Below are positions 44,172 to 53,928 of a stretch of DNA of 64,000 nt, piece after piece. Where the stretch lies: positions 1,922,001 to 1,986,000 of the forward strand of contig NZ_CP033906.1 in the NCBI RefSeq assembly GCF_003816055.1, written 5' to 3'. The translations under genes were made by a program, and so were the position numbers. Within the stretch, counting starts at the first letter, position 1, and every line of letters begins with the position of its first letter. The stretch comes from Bacillus sp. FJAT-42376. Lineage in GTDB: Bacteria; Bacillota; Bacilli; Bacillales; Bacillaceae. The notes beneath the pieces are model-generated. The model was given only the letters and a program-made list of their open reading frames with translations. It was not told the origin of the DNA and did not search any database.

Positions 44172-45668
44172 CTCTTCTCCCATATATCCCTGCTTTTCCA
44201 TGTGCTTAAGAAACAATTCAGTATAAAACGGGTCCCACTGGGTGCCTCTTCCTTCACGGAGGATTGACAAAGCTTTGCCGACCGGCATGCCTTTCCTGTA
44301 TGGTCTGTCGGATGTCATAGCATCATATGCATCGGCCACAGCAAGGATCCGGCCGAATTTAGGTATACTTTCTCCCTTTAGTCCATCGGGGTAGCCCAAT
44401 CCATCGTAACGCTCATGGTGATACCTCACGCCGGGAATCAGGGGAGCCATTGCAGAGGCGGGTTCCACGTTAGCGAGGATGTTAGCTCCGATTACCGGAT
44501 GAAGCTTAATTTCTTCAAATTCTTCCTCTGTTAGCCTGCCATCTTTTAACAGTATGCTGTCTTTAATTCCGATTTTACCGATATCGTGAAGCAAAGCGGT
44601 TTTTTTCAGGAGGTCAAGTTCTTCTTTACTCATACCCGATTGCTCCCCGATAATAAACGCATATTCTGCGACACGGATAGAGTGTCCGGCTGTGTATAAA
44701 TCTTTTGCATCCAAAGTCATAGCGAGCGTACGGAACAGGCTCTCGGTAAGAAGGCTGTTGATGCGGTCCTTCGCTTTCAAACCCTCAAGCATTTGATTGT
44801 ATCCGGCAATCAGAGTAGAAAATTCATCGGAATAGACCTCATTGCGGTATTCGTACTTTCCTTTTTTAACAAGCCTCATACCCTTTTCAAGATTGGCGAT
44901 CGGTTCTCCGATATCCTTTAATAAAAGAAAGCAGACGAATGAGGAGAAGGCGATGGACATGAACATGACAATCGCAGCCCAGCTCCAGTATTCCTGCGTT
45001 AAAGTGACGGACGCTTCTGATAGGTGGACTTGTGTGGCGAGACTGAATAGGAGAAGGGGGAAAATACCGATATAAATGGCGGTGAATAGAACCTTGCTTC
45101 TAATCGTCGTATAAATTTTTGATGGCTGGGCCAGATCCTCATTATACTGCATGAGGGCCCTTCTTCTTAAATCGTAAAGCAGGGGCTTTATAGACTTCGT
45201 TGTCAGAAAATATTCAATTACACTGTGCATTCCGGCAATCAGGACGGCTCCTACCATCGCTAAAATAATATAGTAGCCGGGAATGCTTAAGTATCCATTC
45301 TGATAGAAAAAAGCAGCGGACGTAAATCCCGGGACTGAAAACCCGAGCAAATGGGGTACGTTGATTCTAAGGATGGTAGACAGCGGAAATTTGTGCACGC
45401 GGCTGAATGCGTCCCTCATTTCCTCCAGGCTCGAATTACTCATCAGCCCTTTTTTAATCGGTTTAAGCTGATAATTCAATATAAGAATATCCGAAGTAAC
45501 CATGCAAATAAAGGAAAACAGCATGATGCCTACTAAAAGAAGAATTTCCATCAATGGAATAGCAAGAGTGGAGAATATGAAAACAGACCCGACTCCAAAC
45601 ACAGCGATCAGGGAACCGGAGATATAATTAGTTATTACTTTTTTTAGAAAAACTGAGTAAGTATTCAT
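44160..45668 (-). CDS. Membrane-bound HD-GYP phosphodiesterase
   Basis: 502 residues. Six hydrophobic segments in the N-terminal half (about 12-260), a HAMP-like stretch (LEKGMRLVKKGKYEYRNEVYSDEF, about 280-310), then an HD-GYP domain (about 320-490): LLHDIGKIGIKDSILLKDG, LHPVIGANIL, HHERYDGLGYPDGLKG and RILAVADAYDAMTSDRPYRKG. All signature residues are present, so it should hydrolyse c-di-GMP or a related cyclic dinucleotide. Located between ykyB and the decayed patch at 46 kb. Input signal unknown. Confidence 0.87.
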   Translation of the reverse strand: MNTYSVFLKKVITNYISGSLIAVFGVGSVFIFSTLAIPLMEILLLVGIMLFSFICMVTSDILILNYQLKPIKKGLMSNSSLEEMRDAFSRVHKFPLSTILRINVPHLLGFSVPGFTSAAFFYQNGYLSIPGYYIILAMVGAVLIAGMHSVIEYFLTTKSIKPLLYDLRRRALMQYNEDLAQPSKIYTTIRSKVLFTAIYIGIFPLLLFSLATQVHLSEASVTLTQEYWSWAAIVMFMSIAFSSFVCFLLLKDIGEPIANLEKGMRLVKKGKYEYRNEVYSDEFSTLIAGYNQMLEGLKAKDRINSLLTESLFRTLAMTLDAKDLYTAGHSIRVAEYAFIIGEQSGMSKEELDLLKKTALLHDIGKIGIKDSILLKDGRLTEEEFEEIKLHPVIGANILANVEPASAMAPLIPGVRYHHERYDGLGYPDGLKGESIPKFGRILAVADAYDAMTSDRPYRKGMPVGKALSILREGRGTQWDPFYTELFLKHMEKQGYMGEELGS

Positions 45669-45786
45669 TATTTCACAACCTTTGGAAGCAATAGCATGAT
45701 ATACCTAATTATACTAAATTCGACATGGATATTCATTACTAAAATAATTAAATAGTCGGAGCTGCCCAAAAAGTCCGTGTTAAAGC

Positions 45787-46026
45787 TTGATCCCTCTTGA
45801 TCCGTTTGAGTGTTTTTGGCTGATTTATCCTCCCATCAGCCTATCCGAAGTTGGAGGTGCAGCTGCAAAGTATCTAGACCATTATCTGAGCTGGTTTCAG
45901 TTCCTGGATGACATCCGTTTCCGAAACAACTCTAAAACTGTAAGTAAGATGATTGTCGATAGCTGCTTATTTCCGACAGTAGCTGCTTATGATATTTTAA
46001 GGTTATCTACATTCAGAGTTTTATAA
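45787..46026 (+). pseudogene. Possible transposase C-terminal remnant
   Basis: A short frame with SLSEVGGAAAKYLDHYLSWF resembles the C-terminal part of IS1595/ISXO2-like transposases (x-KYL-x-x-Y-L-x-W-F). No ribosome site and no start; the rest of the gene is absent. The stretch 45669-46122 holds nothing else recognisable. Confidence 0.25.
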
Positions 46027-46122
46027 TCCTTGTTCAACAAACGGGGCAGTAATGTTCAAGAAGGAAAAAAATAATTGGGACTAAAAGTAAGAAAAAAAAA
46101 GAGACAATGGGTAGGGAAGTTT

Positions 46123-46619
46123 ATGGAATCTATGCTAATTATCTTGCGAGGCAATTCTGGAGTGGAAAAACCACGACTGCGAAAATCCTGCAAAATCATT
46201 TAGGCCACGGAACGCTCTTGGTCTCTCAGGATGTCGTTCGTCGTGATATGTTGAAAGTTCACGATAGAGATGGAAATCTTTCCATTGATTTGATCCGCCA
46301 AATTGCGGAATATGGTAAAGGTAAGTGTGAATTTGTTATAGTGGAAGGAATCTTAAATACAAAACGTTATGGTGGAATGCTAAAGGACTTAATCCAGTTC
46401 TATAACCAAGAAGCATATATTTATTATTTTGATTTATCCTTTGAAGAAACAGTCATACGTCATAATACTCGTGCCAAAAAGATGGAATTCGGAGAAGACT
46501 CTTTAAGAGCTTGGTGGAATCCAAACGATTATCTTGGCGTGGAGGGAGAAACGCTATTCACTAATGATATGCTGCAAAACGATGTAGTGAAACAGATTTT
46601 AAATCAACTACAAAAGTAA
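46123..46619 (+). pseudogene. P-loop kinase gene with a frameshift in Walker A
   Basis: From ATG 46123 the frame reads MESMLIILRGNSG and then runs off at GGA-GTG. In the other frame, from 46161, it continues SGKTTTAKILQNHLG ... to the stop at 46619. Joining the two at one missing A (46160-46162, GGAAGT reduced to GGAGT) restores RGNSGSGKTTTAK, a perfect Walker A of an AAA_33/uridine-kinase-like protein of about 165 residues. The remaining sequence (VSQDVVRRDML, EFVIVEGIL, YYFDLSFEETVIRHNTR) is intact, so the lesion is recent, a programmed shift, or a sequencing error. Likely a small-molecule or nucleoside kinase. Confidence 0.8.
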
Positions 46620-46766
46620 TTATTCCCTTTGGCTTCTACAAAAAACGGGTGCTTACGTGGAATTATGGATGGTAAACAAAGGTCCTTAAATCAGGTTCTT
46701 ATTTTTTATGGTCATTTATCGACAATATTATATAACATAGCTTTTAAAAAAAGCATGAAAAACAAT

Positions 46767-46826
46767 AAAACCGAACGATTACGAAGCTCAATATCAGAGT
46801 TTCAAATAATCGTTCGGTTTTTTTAT
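46767..46826. terminator. Long-stem terminator after the broken kinase gene
   Basis: AAAACCGAACGATTA / TAATCGTTCGGTTTT with T-run. Interval 46620-46986 otherwise has only a repeat. Confidence 0.75.
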
Positions 46827-46866
46827 TCGCTAAGTTAAAGCATGTTGTTAGATTTTTTAAACTCTG

Positions 46867-46913
46867 TTGGCTGAAGCGGGAGCGAGTGTCTGCTAGCTGC
46901 AATCACCAGCCAA
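46867..46913. repeat. Short palindromic repeat, copy 2
   Basis: TTGGCTG ... CAGCCAA ends, internal AGCGGGAGCG and TAGCTGCAATCA; resembles 12991-13032. Confidence 0.65.
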
Positions 46914-46986
46914 GTATTAGCCGGAGAGCTTTTGTCCCAGCCTCTTTTACTTTTTCTCTTCATAACTTTTCAAACTGTCCCGTCCA

Positions 46987-48282
46987 TTAAACCGTATTGA
47001 TTGTTTTTTTTGATTTTTTTTCCTTCAGCTTCTGTATTTTTTCTTCCATCGCCGCCTGTTCACTCAGTTTAGGGAGAGTCAGGGCATAGAAGACGAAGAC
47101 GAGGAAAATGACAATCGCCATTCCGTAATAGATATAATCAATCGTTTCAATGAATTTAGGAAAAACAACCGCAATCAGCCCTAAAGTAATGGATTGGGCG
47201 GTCATCATCAGCGGATCGATCCATCCGCTTACCCTTCCCATTAATTTCGGATTGACAATTTTAGGCATCCATCCGCCGATGGCGATGTTAATAGGGCCAA
47301 GACATATTCCAATGAAAAAAACAGCGGTCAGATAAACCCAGAGATGGTCGGTAAAGCCGAGCAAAACGATCAGGGCGGAAGCCGCTAAAATCGGAACAAT
47401 CATCATCAGATGAGGCTTTACCTTTTTTTCAATAAACGTCGCAATGGCGCTTCCTGCAAGCAATCCGATGCCAAGTGAGATGGCAAAGAAGGATGCGTAC
47501 CATTCATAATTCTCAGGAGAGAGCTTGTACTTCATTGTAAACATCGGAAGAATGGCGAACCCGCCATTTACGAATCCGAACACGAAAAAGCCAAAGATAA
47601 TGACAGCCAAGAGTTTGTTTTGAATAATGTAGACGATTCCGTCTTTAAAATCCCTGAAGGAGGTTTTAAAGTTAATTTCCTTCCAGTCAGGTTTTCCGTT
47701 GGGAAGGCGGGCGCCTTTCGGTATTTTGCAAGCCCTGATCAATAAAGCGGAAATGACGAAGCTCACAAAGTCAATGACGACGGCTCCATGAATCCCAATC
47801 GTTTTATAGGCGATTGCCCCAAGGCCGACTCCAAAAACCATGAAAATACTAAATAGGATTTGGTTTAATCCAGCAGCCTGAGCATATTGATCTTTTTTTA
47901 AGATTCCCTGTACAAGGCTGTTTTCTGCAGGGAAGAAAAACTTGGTGACGGAACTTCTCAAAAACAAGATAAAAAAGATAAGGGGAACTGAATTTAAGAA
48001 TAGTGCTCCGAACAAAACGACGCTCAGTACGGCGCGGATCCAGTCACAATTTTCAGCTACTTTTTTACGGTCGAATCTGTCTGCCACAACGCCGACAAGG
48101 AAAAACACAAAAATTGTCGGGAGGGAATACATAAGCTCAGCAAGCGTCGCATAATAGGGCTGGCTGCTGAAATGCTCCAGCAGGTAAAAAGCAAAGGCCA
48201 TGTTGCCGATGGTCGTACCCATTTGCGAGGAAAGGGCTGCTAAAAAGAGCTTTACGAAATTTGGATTTTTAAAAATCTCCAT
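46987..48282 (-). CDS. ykuC: MFS efflux transporter YkuC
   Basis: 431 residues from ATG 48282, seven bases after AAGGAG; the frame's earlier ATG is not supported. Twelve membrane segments of the MFS_3 (macrolide/enterobactin exporter) type; loop 2-3 motif VADRFDRKKVAE. Length and place agree with B. subtilis ykuC (430 aa), next to ykyB and ykuD. Substrate unknown. Lys-rich C-terminal tail (KIQKLKEKKSKKT). Confidence 0.85.
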   Translation of the reverse strand: MEIFKNPNFVKLFLAALSSQMGTTIGNMAFAFYLLEHFSSQPYYATLAELMYSLPTIFVFFLVGVVADRFDRKKVAENCDWIRAVLSVVLFGALFLNSVPLIFFILFLRSSVTKFFFPAENSLVQGILKKDQYAQAAGLNQILFSIFMVFGVGLGAIAYKTIGIHGAVVIDFVSFVISALLIRACKIPKGARLPNGKPDWKEINFKTSFRDFKDGIVYIIQNKLLAVIIFGFFVFGFVNGGFAILPMFTMKYKLSPENYEWYASFFAISLGIGLLAGSAIATFIEKKVKPHLMMIVPILAASALIVLLGFTDHLWVYLTAVFFIGICLGPINIAIGGWMPKIVNPKLMGRVSGWIDPLMMTAQSITLGLIAVVFPKFIETIDYIYYGMAIVIFLVFVFYALTLPKLSEQAAMEEKIQKLKEKKSKKTINTV

Positions 48283-48388
48283 TCTAACGCTCCTTTTCAC
48301 CATTAAGTCCATTCATTTCAATGTTATTATAAGTGATTCAGCCTTTTTTTAATATGGAATGTTTGTAAATCTTTTACTGCAATTTCAT

Positions 48389-48883
48389 TTACTGAAGCGA
48401 AATGGATACCCGTGTACCGTTTGGAACCATACGCGCCAGTTCAAGAACATCTTTATTATACATTCTGATACAGCCTTTTGAAACAGATTGACCGATGGAT
48501 GCCGGATTATTTGTTCCGTGAATCCCGTAACCGGCTTTTGATAAGGAAAGCCACATCGCTCCGTAAGGGCCGCCTGGATTCGGCTCACGGTTTACAATGA
48601 TAAATTCTCCAATCGGAGTATTGTACAATATGCGGCCGGTTGCAATCGGATATTGCTTTACAAGGAGGCCGTTCCGGTACAGCCCCAACTTCTTTTTTCT
48701 GACGGAAACTGCGATCCGGTAAGGCGTATCTCCTCCGGGAAATCCTGGAATAACGATGGAGCTTCCCGGGATCAGAACGGAATTTACATTCAGCCTGTTT
48801 GCCCGGGCGAGCGCCTCAGGAGTGATCCGGAAATCAGCCGCAATCGAGCGGATGGTTTCACCAGCTTTTACAATATAGGTCAT
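48389..48883 (-). CDS. ykuD: L,D-transpeptidase YkuD
   Basis: 164 residues from ATG 48883 (GAGAGGTGA upstream), the same length as B. subtilis YkuD. N-terminal LysM (1-47; [16 protein letters not shown]) followed by the YkuD catalytic domain with H122 and C138 in [12 protein letters not shown] and SKGCIRMYN. Forms 3-3 crosslinks in peptidoglycan; in B. subtilis it is associated with spores. No signal peptide, as in the B. subtilis protein. Confidence 0.95.
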   Translation of the reverse strand: MTYIVKAGETIRSIAADFRITPEALARANRLNVNSVLIPGSSIVIPGFPGGDTPYRIAVSVRKKKLGLYRNGLLVKQYPIATGRILYNTPIGEFIIVNREPNPGGPYGAMWLSLSKAGYGIHGTNNPASIGQSVSKGCIRMYNKDVLELARMVPNGTRVSISLQ

Positions 48884-49027
48884 TCTGCTTTCACCTCTCA
48901 CAGCAATCACTTCTTAAACCAAAATATGCGGAAGGAGATTTTTGTTTCCTGGCGGAAAGAAAGCCTAATATGGGAAATATGGTATAATAAGGAGCAGCTT
49001 TCATACAAAAAATTAAGGGTGTTTTTA

Positions 49028-50566
49028 ATGGAAAAAGAAAAATTTGCAATCGTTGATATAGGATCCAATACGATGAGGCTCGTCATTTTTGAACGGGACC
49101 AGAGCGGCAGAATGAAAGAAATTGAAAACGTAAAAGCGGCAGCGCGTCTCAGAAACTATTTAAATGAGAAAAACATCCTGGAAGAAGAAGGCATTCTTAA
49201 AATGCTTGATACGTTAAAAAGTTTCCAGGAAGTATCCCGGCACCATCAGCTGAAACATGTACACGCTGTCGCTACAGCAGCAATCAGACAGGCTGTCAAC
49301 AAGGATGACATTCTTTCCCGTGCAAATAATGAAACGGATTTTACCATCAGGCTTCTTTCAGAATATGAAGAGGCGTACTACGGATATTTAGCGGTGATCA
49401 ATTCCACTTCTATCCAGGATGGAATTACGATTGATATCGGAGGCGGCAGTACCGAAGTCACGCTTTTTGTGAATCGTGAAATGAAAGAATATCACAGCTT
49501 TCCTTTCGGAGCGCTATCCCTTAAAAGGAAGTTTGTCCGCGGAGAACTGCCGGATGAGAAAGAATCAGAGCAGCTTGATGCTTATATTCTGGAACAGTTT
49601 CAAACCCTTCCATGGCTGAAAGACCGCGAGCTCCCGGTGATTGGAATTGGAGGAAGCGCACGGAACCTTGTTCAGGTGGATCAGGCGCTGAAGGAATATC
49701 CGCTCGCAGGTGTCCATCAATATGAAATGTCGATTGAAGATATTCGGAGCACTCTGTCTTATTTAACCTCTCAGTCCTTTGAAGAATTGCAGCGTGTTGA
49801 CGGCTTATCGAAAGACCGGGCTGATTTGATCATTCCGGCTGCAATGGTTTTCCGGGCCCTGTGCAGTGAGGTGAAAGCAGATACATTCATCATGAGCAGA
49901 AAAGGGCTCCGGGATGGAGTATTCTTTGAGGATCTTACACGGGAATATGGAATTAGCGCCTATCCAAATGTGGTCGAAGAGAGCTTTTACGAAATGGCTT
50001 CTGATTTCCGTATTGATTTGAACCATGTCATCCCCGTTACGAATATGGCTTTTGATTTTGTTCATTTGCTGGAGAAACAATCCCTTGTATCCTATACGAA
50101 TAAGGAATTGACTGATTTAAAAAGAGGGGCTTTTGTTTTTAACCTTGGCCAGTATATAGATTCCGAGTCAAGCAGCCAGCATACCTTTTATCTCCTGGCA
50201 AACAGGACCATTGATGGAATGTCGCATAAAGAAAGATTAAAAACCGCATTAATCGCATCTTTTGCAGGCAAGGCTGAGCTGAAGCGGTTTTTGCAGCCGT
50301 TTCAAGACTGGTTTACAAAAGAGGAGCAGAAAGTAATCCGGACATCCGGGGCAATACTTAAATTTATGTATAGCCTGAACTCTACGAAGAGAAATATCGT
50401 GGAATCCCTTGATTTATCGATAACCGGCGGTGTTCTAACGGTGCATGCCATCTGCAGCGCTGACTGGAGACCTGAAGCGTATCAGGCAGAAAAACATAAA
50501 AAGCATATTGAAAAGCTATTCAGAATGCCGGTTGAATTAAAATTCAGCTACGCAGAGCATGTTTAA
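49028..50566 (+). CDS. ppx: Exopolyphosphatase
   Basis: 512 residues from ATG 49028 (AAGGGTG upstream); the frame continues 125 codons further up but that part is antisense to ykuD and not coding. Ppx/GppA phosphatase: actin-like ATPase fold with AIVDIGSNTMRLVIF, TIDIGGGSTEV and GIGGSARN, then a helical HD-like C-domain. Releases phosphate from polyphosphate ends, or cleaves pppGpp. Precedes ppk by 133 bp, the usual partner; the Pho-box-like array lies between, suggesting that ppk has its own promoter. Confidence 0.92.
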   Translation: MEKEKFAIVDIGSNTMRLVIFERDQSGRMKEIENVKAAARLRNYLNEKNILEEEGILKMLDTLKSFQEVSRHHQLKHVHAVATAAIRQAVNKDDILSRANNETDFTIRLLSEYEEAYYGYLAVINSTSIQDGITIDIGGGSTEVTLFVNREMKEYHSFPFGALSLKRKFVRGELPDEKESEQLDAYILEQFQTLPWLKDRELPVIGIGGSARNLVQVDQALKEYPLAGVHQYEMSIEDIRSTLSYLTSQSFEELQRVDGLSKDRADLIIPAAMVFRALCSEVKADTFIMSRKGLRDGVFFEDLTREYGISAYPNVVEESFYEMASDFRIDLNHVIPVTNMAFDFVHLLEKQSLVSYTNKELTDLKRGAFVFNLGQYIDSESSSQHTFYLLANRTIDGMSHKERLKTALIASFAGKAELKRFLQPFQDWFTKEEQKVIRTSGAILKFMYSLNSTKRNIVESLDLSITGGVLTVHAICSADWRPEAYQAEKHKKHIEKLFRMPVELKFSYAEHV

Positions 50567-50615
50567 TGGCTGATTTAAGGGGTATCTAAAGATTGAATTG
50601 GCAAGGTTTATAAAG

Positions 50616-50643
50616 TTTACACAAATAAAACAATAAATTTACA
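50616..50643 (+). promoter_or_regulatory. Pho-box-like array upstream of ppk
   Basis: TTTACA-N5-AAAACA-N5-TTTACA: three units at exactly 11-bp periods, as in PhoP boxes (consensus TT[ACT]A[CT]A); a TTTATA lies just before. An extended -10, TGG-TAAGAT (50661-50669), follows. Confidence 0.5.
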
Positions 50644-50699
50644 TACTCCCAAAAAAATTTTGGTAAGATAGCAACCAAAGAAAGGCGGCGATTTTATTA

Positions 50700-52805
50700 A
50701 TGACTACAGTTAAATATGCAGCAGATCTAAGCAGTCCGGCCTATTATAACAACCGGGAACTCAGCTGGCTTTCGTTTAACGAAAGAGTGCTGGAAGAAGC
50801 GATTGATGCCCGCAATCCCTTACTCGAGCGCCTGAAATTCCTGGCTATTTTCAGCTCCAATTTAGATGAATTTTTCATGGTCCGGGTAGCAGGCTTAAAG
50901 GACCAAGTGAAGGCCGGATTTAATAAACCGGAGAATAAAGCGGGACTTACTCCAAAAAGACAGCTTTTTAAGATCGCTGAACAGAATCACAGACTCGTCG
51001 CCCTGCAAAGCCGCACGTATACAAAAACCCTTCTTCCAGCTCTTAAGGAAGAAAATATAGAATTTCTATCTCTTGAACAGCTCACTTCCCTGCAGCTGAA
51101 CAGGCTGGAGCAGTATTTTGATGAACAGATTTTCCCGGTTCTTACACCGATGGCGGTGGATGCATACAGACCGTTTCCCATGCTGCTGAATAAAAGCTTA
51201 AACCTCGCCATTGTGTTGAAAGATCCGTACACACCGGACGAACTCCGCAGCAAAACGGCTATCGTCCAGGTTCCATCGGTGCTTGAGCGGTTTATAGAGC
51301 TTGATCATGACGGAAAAGATCAGTATGTCCTTCTTGAAGAGATCATCGGACATTTCATTTATAAGCTGTTTAAAGGCTACATAGTAGAATCCGTAACCCA
51401 GTTTAGAATTACGAGAAATGCGGATATGACGATCCATGAAGAGGGAGCTCGCGATCTGCTGAAAGAAATTGAAAAAGAATTGAAGAAAAGAAAATGGGGG
51501 GCAGCCGTCCGTCTTGAATTAAAAAAGGACGGGTATGACAAAAATGTTCTCCAATATTTGCTTCATGAACTGGAAATCCATGAAAAAGATGTTTATGAAG
51601 TAGAAGCACCTCTCGATTTAACCTTCTTATTCAGCTTCTTTAAAGAAATATCTTCCAAGTATGATCATCTGGAATATGAAACATTAATCCCCCAGCCGCC
51701 TAAAGATATGGTTTCTGAGATGCATATCTTTGATCAGGCTTCAGAAAAGGACATTTTTTTGCACCATCCTTATGAATCCTTTCAGCCAGTCGTCGATTTT
51801 ATTGCCGACGCTGCCGATGACCCTGACGTATTAGCCATCAAGCAGACGCTATACAGGGTAAGCGGCGGTTCCCCTATCATTGAAGGCTTGAAAAGGGCAG
51901 CTGAAAATGGAAAACAGGTAACCGTTCTTGTCGAATTAAAAGCGAGATTTGATGAAGAAAATAATGTTCAGTGGGCGAAGGAGCTTGAGAAAGCAGGGTG
52001 CCATGTCATTTATGGAATGACGTATTTAAAAACCCACAGTAAAATTACGCTCGTTGTCCGCAAAAAGAATAATCGCATTGAGCGGTTTGTGCACCTTGGC
52101 ACAGGCAATTACAACGAGAAAACAGCGAACATGTATACAGATATGGGCCTGATCACATCAAAGAGGAAATTTGGAATCGATGCTACAAACTTTTTCAACT
52201 ATTTAAGCGGCTATACTGAGAAGCCGGAATTTCATCATTTATCTGTTGCTCCGTTTGATATTAGAAAAGATTTCATTCAGCTGATCGATGAAGAAATCGC
52301 TTATCAAAAACAATACGGAAACGGCCGCATTATTTCAAAAATGAATTCTCTAACAGATAAAGTCATTATTATGAAACTCTACGAAGCTTCCAATGCCGGT
52401 GTGAAAATTGATTTGATCGTCAGGGGAATATGCTGCCTGCGCCCCGGAATTAAGGGTGTAAGTGAAAATATCCGGGTGCGCAGCATTGTCGGCAGGTTTC
52501 TTGAACACAGCAGAATTTACTATTTTCACCATAATGGAGAAGAGAAAATCTACTTATCTTCAGCGGATATGATGACGAGGAATATGGAGAAAAGAGTGGA
52601 AATCGCTTTTCCGATATTTGATGGACACATCAAAAAACGGATTAATCGAATTCTTGCCGTTCAGCTGGAGGACAATATGAAATCCAGAGAGCAAAATTCG
52701 GAAGGCCTCTACAAATATGTTGATAAATCAAAGGATGAACAAGACATAGACAGTCAGCTTGTCATGTATGGAATGGCTTATGACGTCCTGGAAGATGAGG
52801 AATAA
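50700..52805 (+). CDS. ppk: Polyphosphate kinase 1
   Basis: 701 residues. Reversible synthesis of polyphosphate from ATP. Four domains: N-terminal helical (NRELSWLSFNERVLEEA), head (PVLTPMAVD), and two phospholipase-D-like C-domains. The phospho-histidine H446 is in THSKITLVVR, followed by RFVHLGTGNYNEKTA; the second catalytic histidine H603 is in LEHSRIYYF. Complete. Downstream of ppx, with a strong terminator right after its stop. Confidence 0.95.
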   Translation: MTTVKYAADLSSPAYYNNRELSWLSFNERVLEEAIDARNPLLERLKFLAIFSSNLDEFFMVRVAGLKDQVKAGFNKPENKAGLTPKRQLFKIAEQNHRLVALQSRTYTKTLLPALKEENIEFLSLEQLTSLQLNRLEQYFDEQIFPVLTPMAVDAYRPFPMLLNKSLNLAIVLKDPYTPDELRSKTAIVQVPSVLERFIELDHDGKDQYVLLEEIIGHFIYKLFKGYIVESVTQFRITRNADMTIHEEGARDLLKEIEKELKKRKWGAAVRLELKKDGYDKNVLQYLLHELEIHEKDVYEVEAPLDLTFLFSFFKEISSKYDHLEYETLIPQPPKDMVSEMHIFDQASEKDIFLHHPYESFQPVVDFIADAADDPDVLAIKQTLYRVSGGSPIIEGLKRAAENGKQVTVLVELKARFDEENNVQWAKELEKAGCHVIYGMTYLKTHSKITLVVRKKNNRIERFVHLGTGNYNEKTANMYTDMGLITSKRKFGIDATNFFNYLSGYTEKPEFHHLSVAPFDIRKDFIQLIDEEIAYQKQYGNGRIISKMNSLTDKVIIMKLYEASNAGVKIDLIVRGICCLRPGIKGVSENIRVRSIVGRFLEHSRIYYFHHNGEEKIYLSSADMMTRNMEKRVEIAFPIFDGHIKKRINRILAVQLEDNMKSREQNSEGLYKYVDKSKDEQDIDSQLVMYGMAYDVLEDEE

Positions 52806-52838
52806 AAAAAGTCCGGTTTTTTTTCCGGACTTTTTTTA
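52806..52838 (+). terminator. Terminator of ppk
   Basis: AAAAGTCCGG / CCGGACTTTT with T-run. Confidence 0.9.
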
Positions 52839-52901
52839 TGGAGAAGACCTTAAAGGATCTTCAGGGCATTCGTACATTCGTATAAAAAGGACGGCATGAA
52901 T

Positions 52902-53768
52902 CTATACATGGCTGCTTTTTAAAGTGAACACGGTTAATTCAGGCATGGAAAGGAATCGGAATGGAAGCCTCGTTGTTCCAAGACCCCGATTGACATACAG
53001 TTTTCTCGTTCCATATTTATAAAGTCCTTCTGTATAAATATCTGCAAGAGGCGGCGTAATAACCGGGCCGTAAAAGGGGAGCTGAATTTGTCCTCCATGA
53101 CTGTGGCCCGAAAGCTGCAGATCCACCGGAAAATTCTTCGCTCTGATCCAGGCGTCCGGTTCGTGGGCAAGAAGGATATTATAGGAGTCAGGATGAAATG
53201 CACCTGCTGTACGTTCATAATCGGGTCTGCCCAGTATCAAATCGTCTAAACCGCCAATCGTAATAAAGCTCTGATTTGCCAGGCGGATCTTTACTGTTTC
53301 ATTTTTGAGCACATTGAAGCCTGCCCGGCTCATAATTTCTGAATAGGCGTCACTGCCGTAACCGCCATGATCATGATTTCCGTATACCGCAAATTTCCCA
53401 AGAGGCGCTTTAATTTTTTTCATAAGAGGAATGATTTTTTCAGGGTGTTTATAGCTCCCGGGGTCATCCATTAAATCGCCGGTGAAAAACACCGCATCCG
53501 GTGAATAGTCGTTGATGATTTCTTGTATATGTTCAAGCTGCCCGAGCGTATAATACTCGCTTAAATGTGTATCACTGAATTGGATCAGTTTCATTCCGTC
53601 AAAGCTCTCAGGAATTTTAGGGTCGGCTACCACCAGCTCCTGAATGTCAAGCAAGCCCGGCTCCATATACCTTGCATAGCTGTAACCGCCGATTGAGATG
53701 GTAAAACCGGCTGCGGCAAATGAAAGTAGGCTTTTTAAAAATAACCGCCGTGACATTTTTTTCTTCAT
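52902..53768 (-). CDS. ykuE: Tat-exported metallophosphoesterase YkuE
   Basis: 288 residues. Twin-arginine signal MSRRLFLKSL followed by a hydrophobic stretch (LSFAAAGFTISIGG). Calcineurin-type phosphoesterase motifs: QFSDTHLSEY (D-x-H), FTGDLMDD (GDxxD), YGNHDHGG (GNHD/E), and LSGHSHGGQ (GHxH). In B. subtilis YkuE is a Tat substrate attached to the cell wall. Position beside fadH, divergently transcribed, is conserved. Confidence 0.94.
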   Translation of the reverse strand: MKKKMSRRLFLKSLLSFAAAGFTISIGGYSYARYMEPGLLDIQELVVADPKIPESFDGMKLIQFSDTHLSEYYTLGQLEHIQEIINDYSPDAVFFTGDLMDDPGSYKHPEKIIPLMKKIKAPLGKFAVYGNHDHGGYGSDAYSEIMSRAGFNVLKNETVKIRLANQSFITIGGLDDLILGRPDYERTAGAFHPDSYNILLAHEPDAWIRAKNFPVDLQLSGHSHGGQIQLPFYGPVITPPLADIYTEGLYKYGTRKLYVNRGLGTTRLPFRFLSMPELTVFTLKSSHV

Positions 53769-53883
53769 GCAATCAAACCTTATCTAATTAAGTATGGCCT
53801 TATTATAGCATGGTCCATTTTGGGAAAATGCTCGAAAGGTGGACAAAGCTAGAAAATAGTTCGAAATGAGGGAATGGATATGC

Positions 53884-53908
53884 TAAAATATGAATGAGTA
53901 TTCATTCA
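53884..53908 (+). promoter_or_regulatory. FadR operator at the fadH promoter
   Basis: TGAATGAGTATTCATTCA (53891-53908), a near-perfect dyad of the Bacillus FadR type (TGAATGA-N-TA-N-TCATTCA), starts one base after the extended -10 TGC-TAAAAT (53881-53889). Repression in the absence of long-chain acyl-CoA is expected. Confidence 0.85.
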
Positions 53909-53928
53909 TCGTTCAAGGGGGAAGTACA

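Noticed and set aside
46629..46838. Open frame after the broken kinase gene
   Set aside because: It ends inside the terminator stem, lacks a ribosome site and has no recognisable product.
48653..49027. N-terminal extension of the ppx frame
   Set aside because: It is antisense to ykuD and its promoter region. The ATG at 49028 has a ribosome site and matches the family start.
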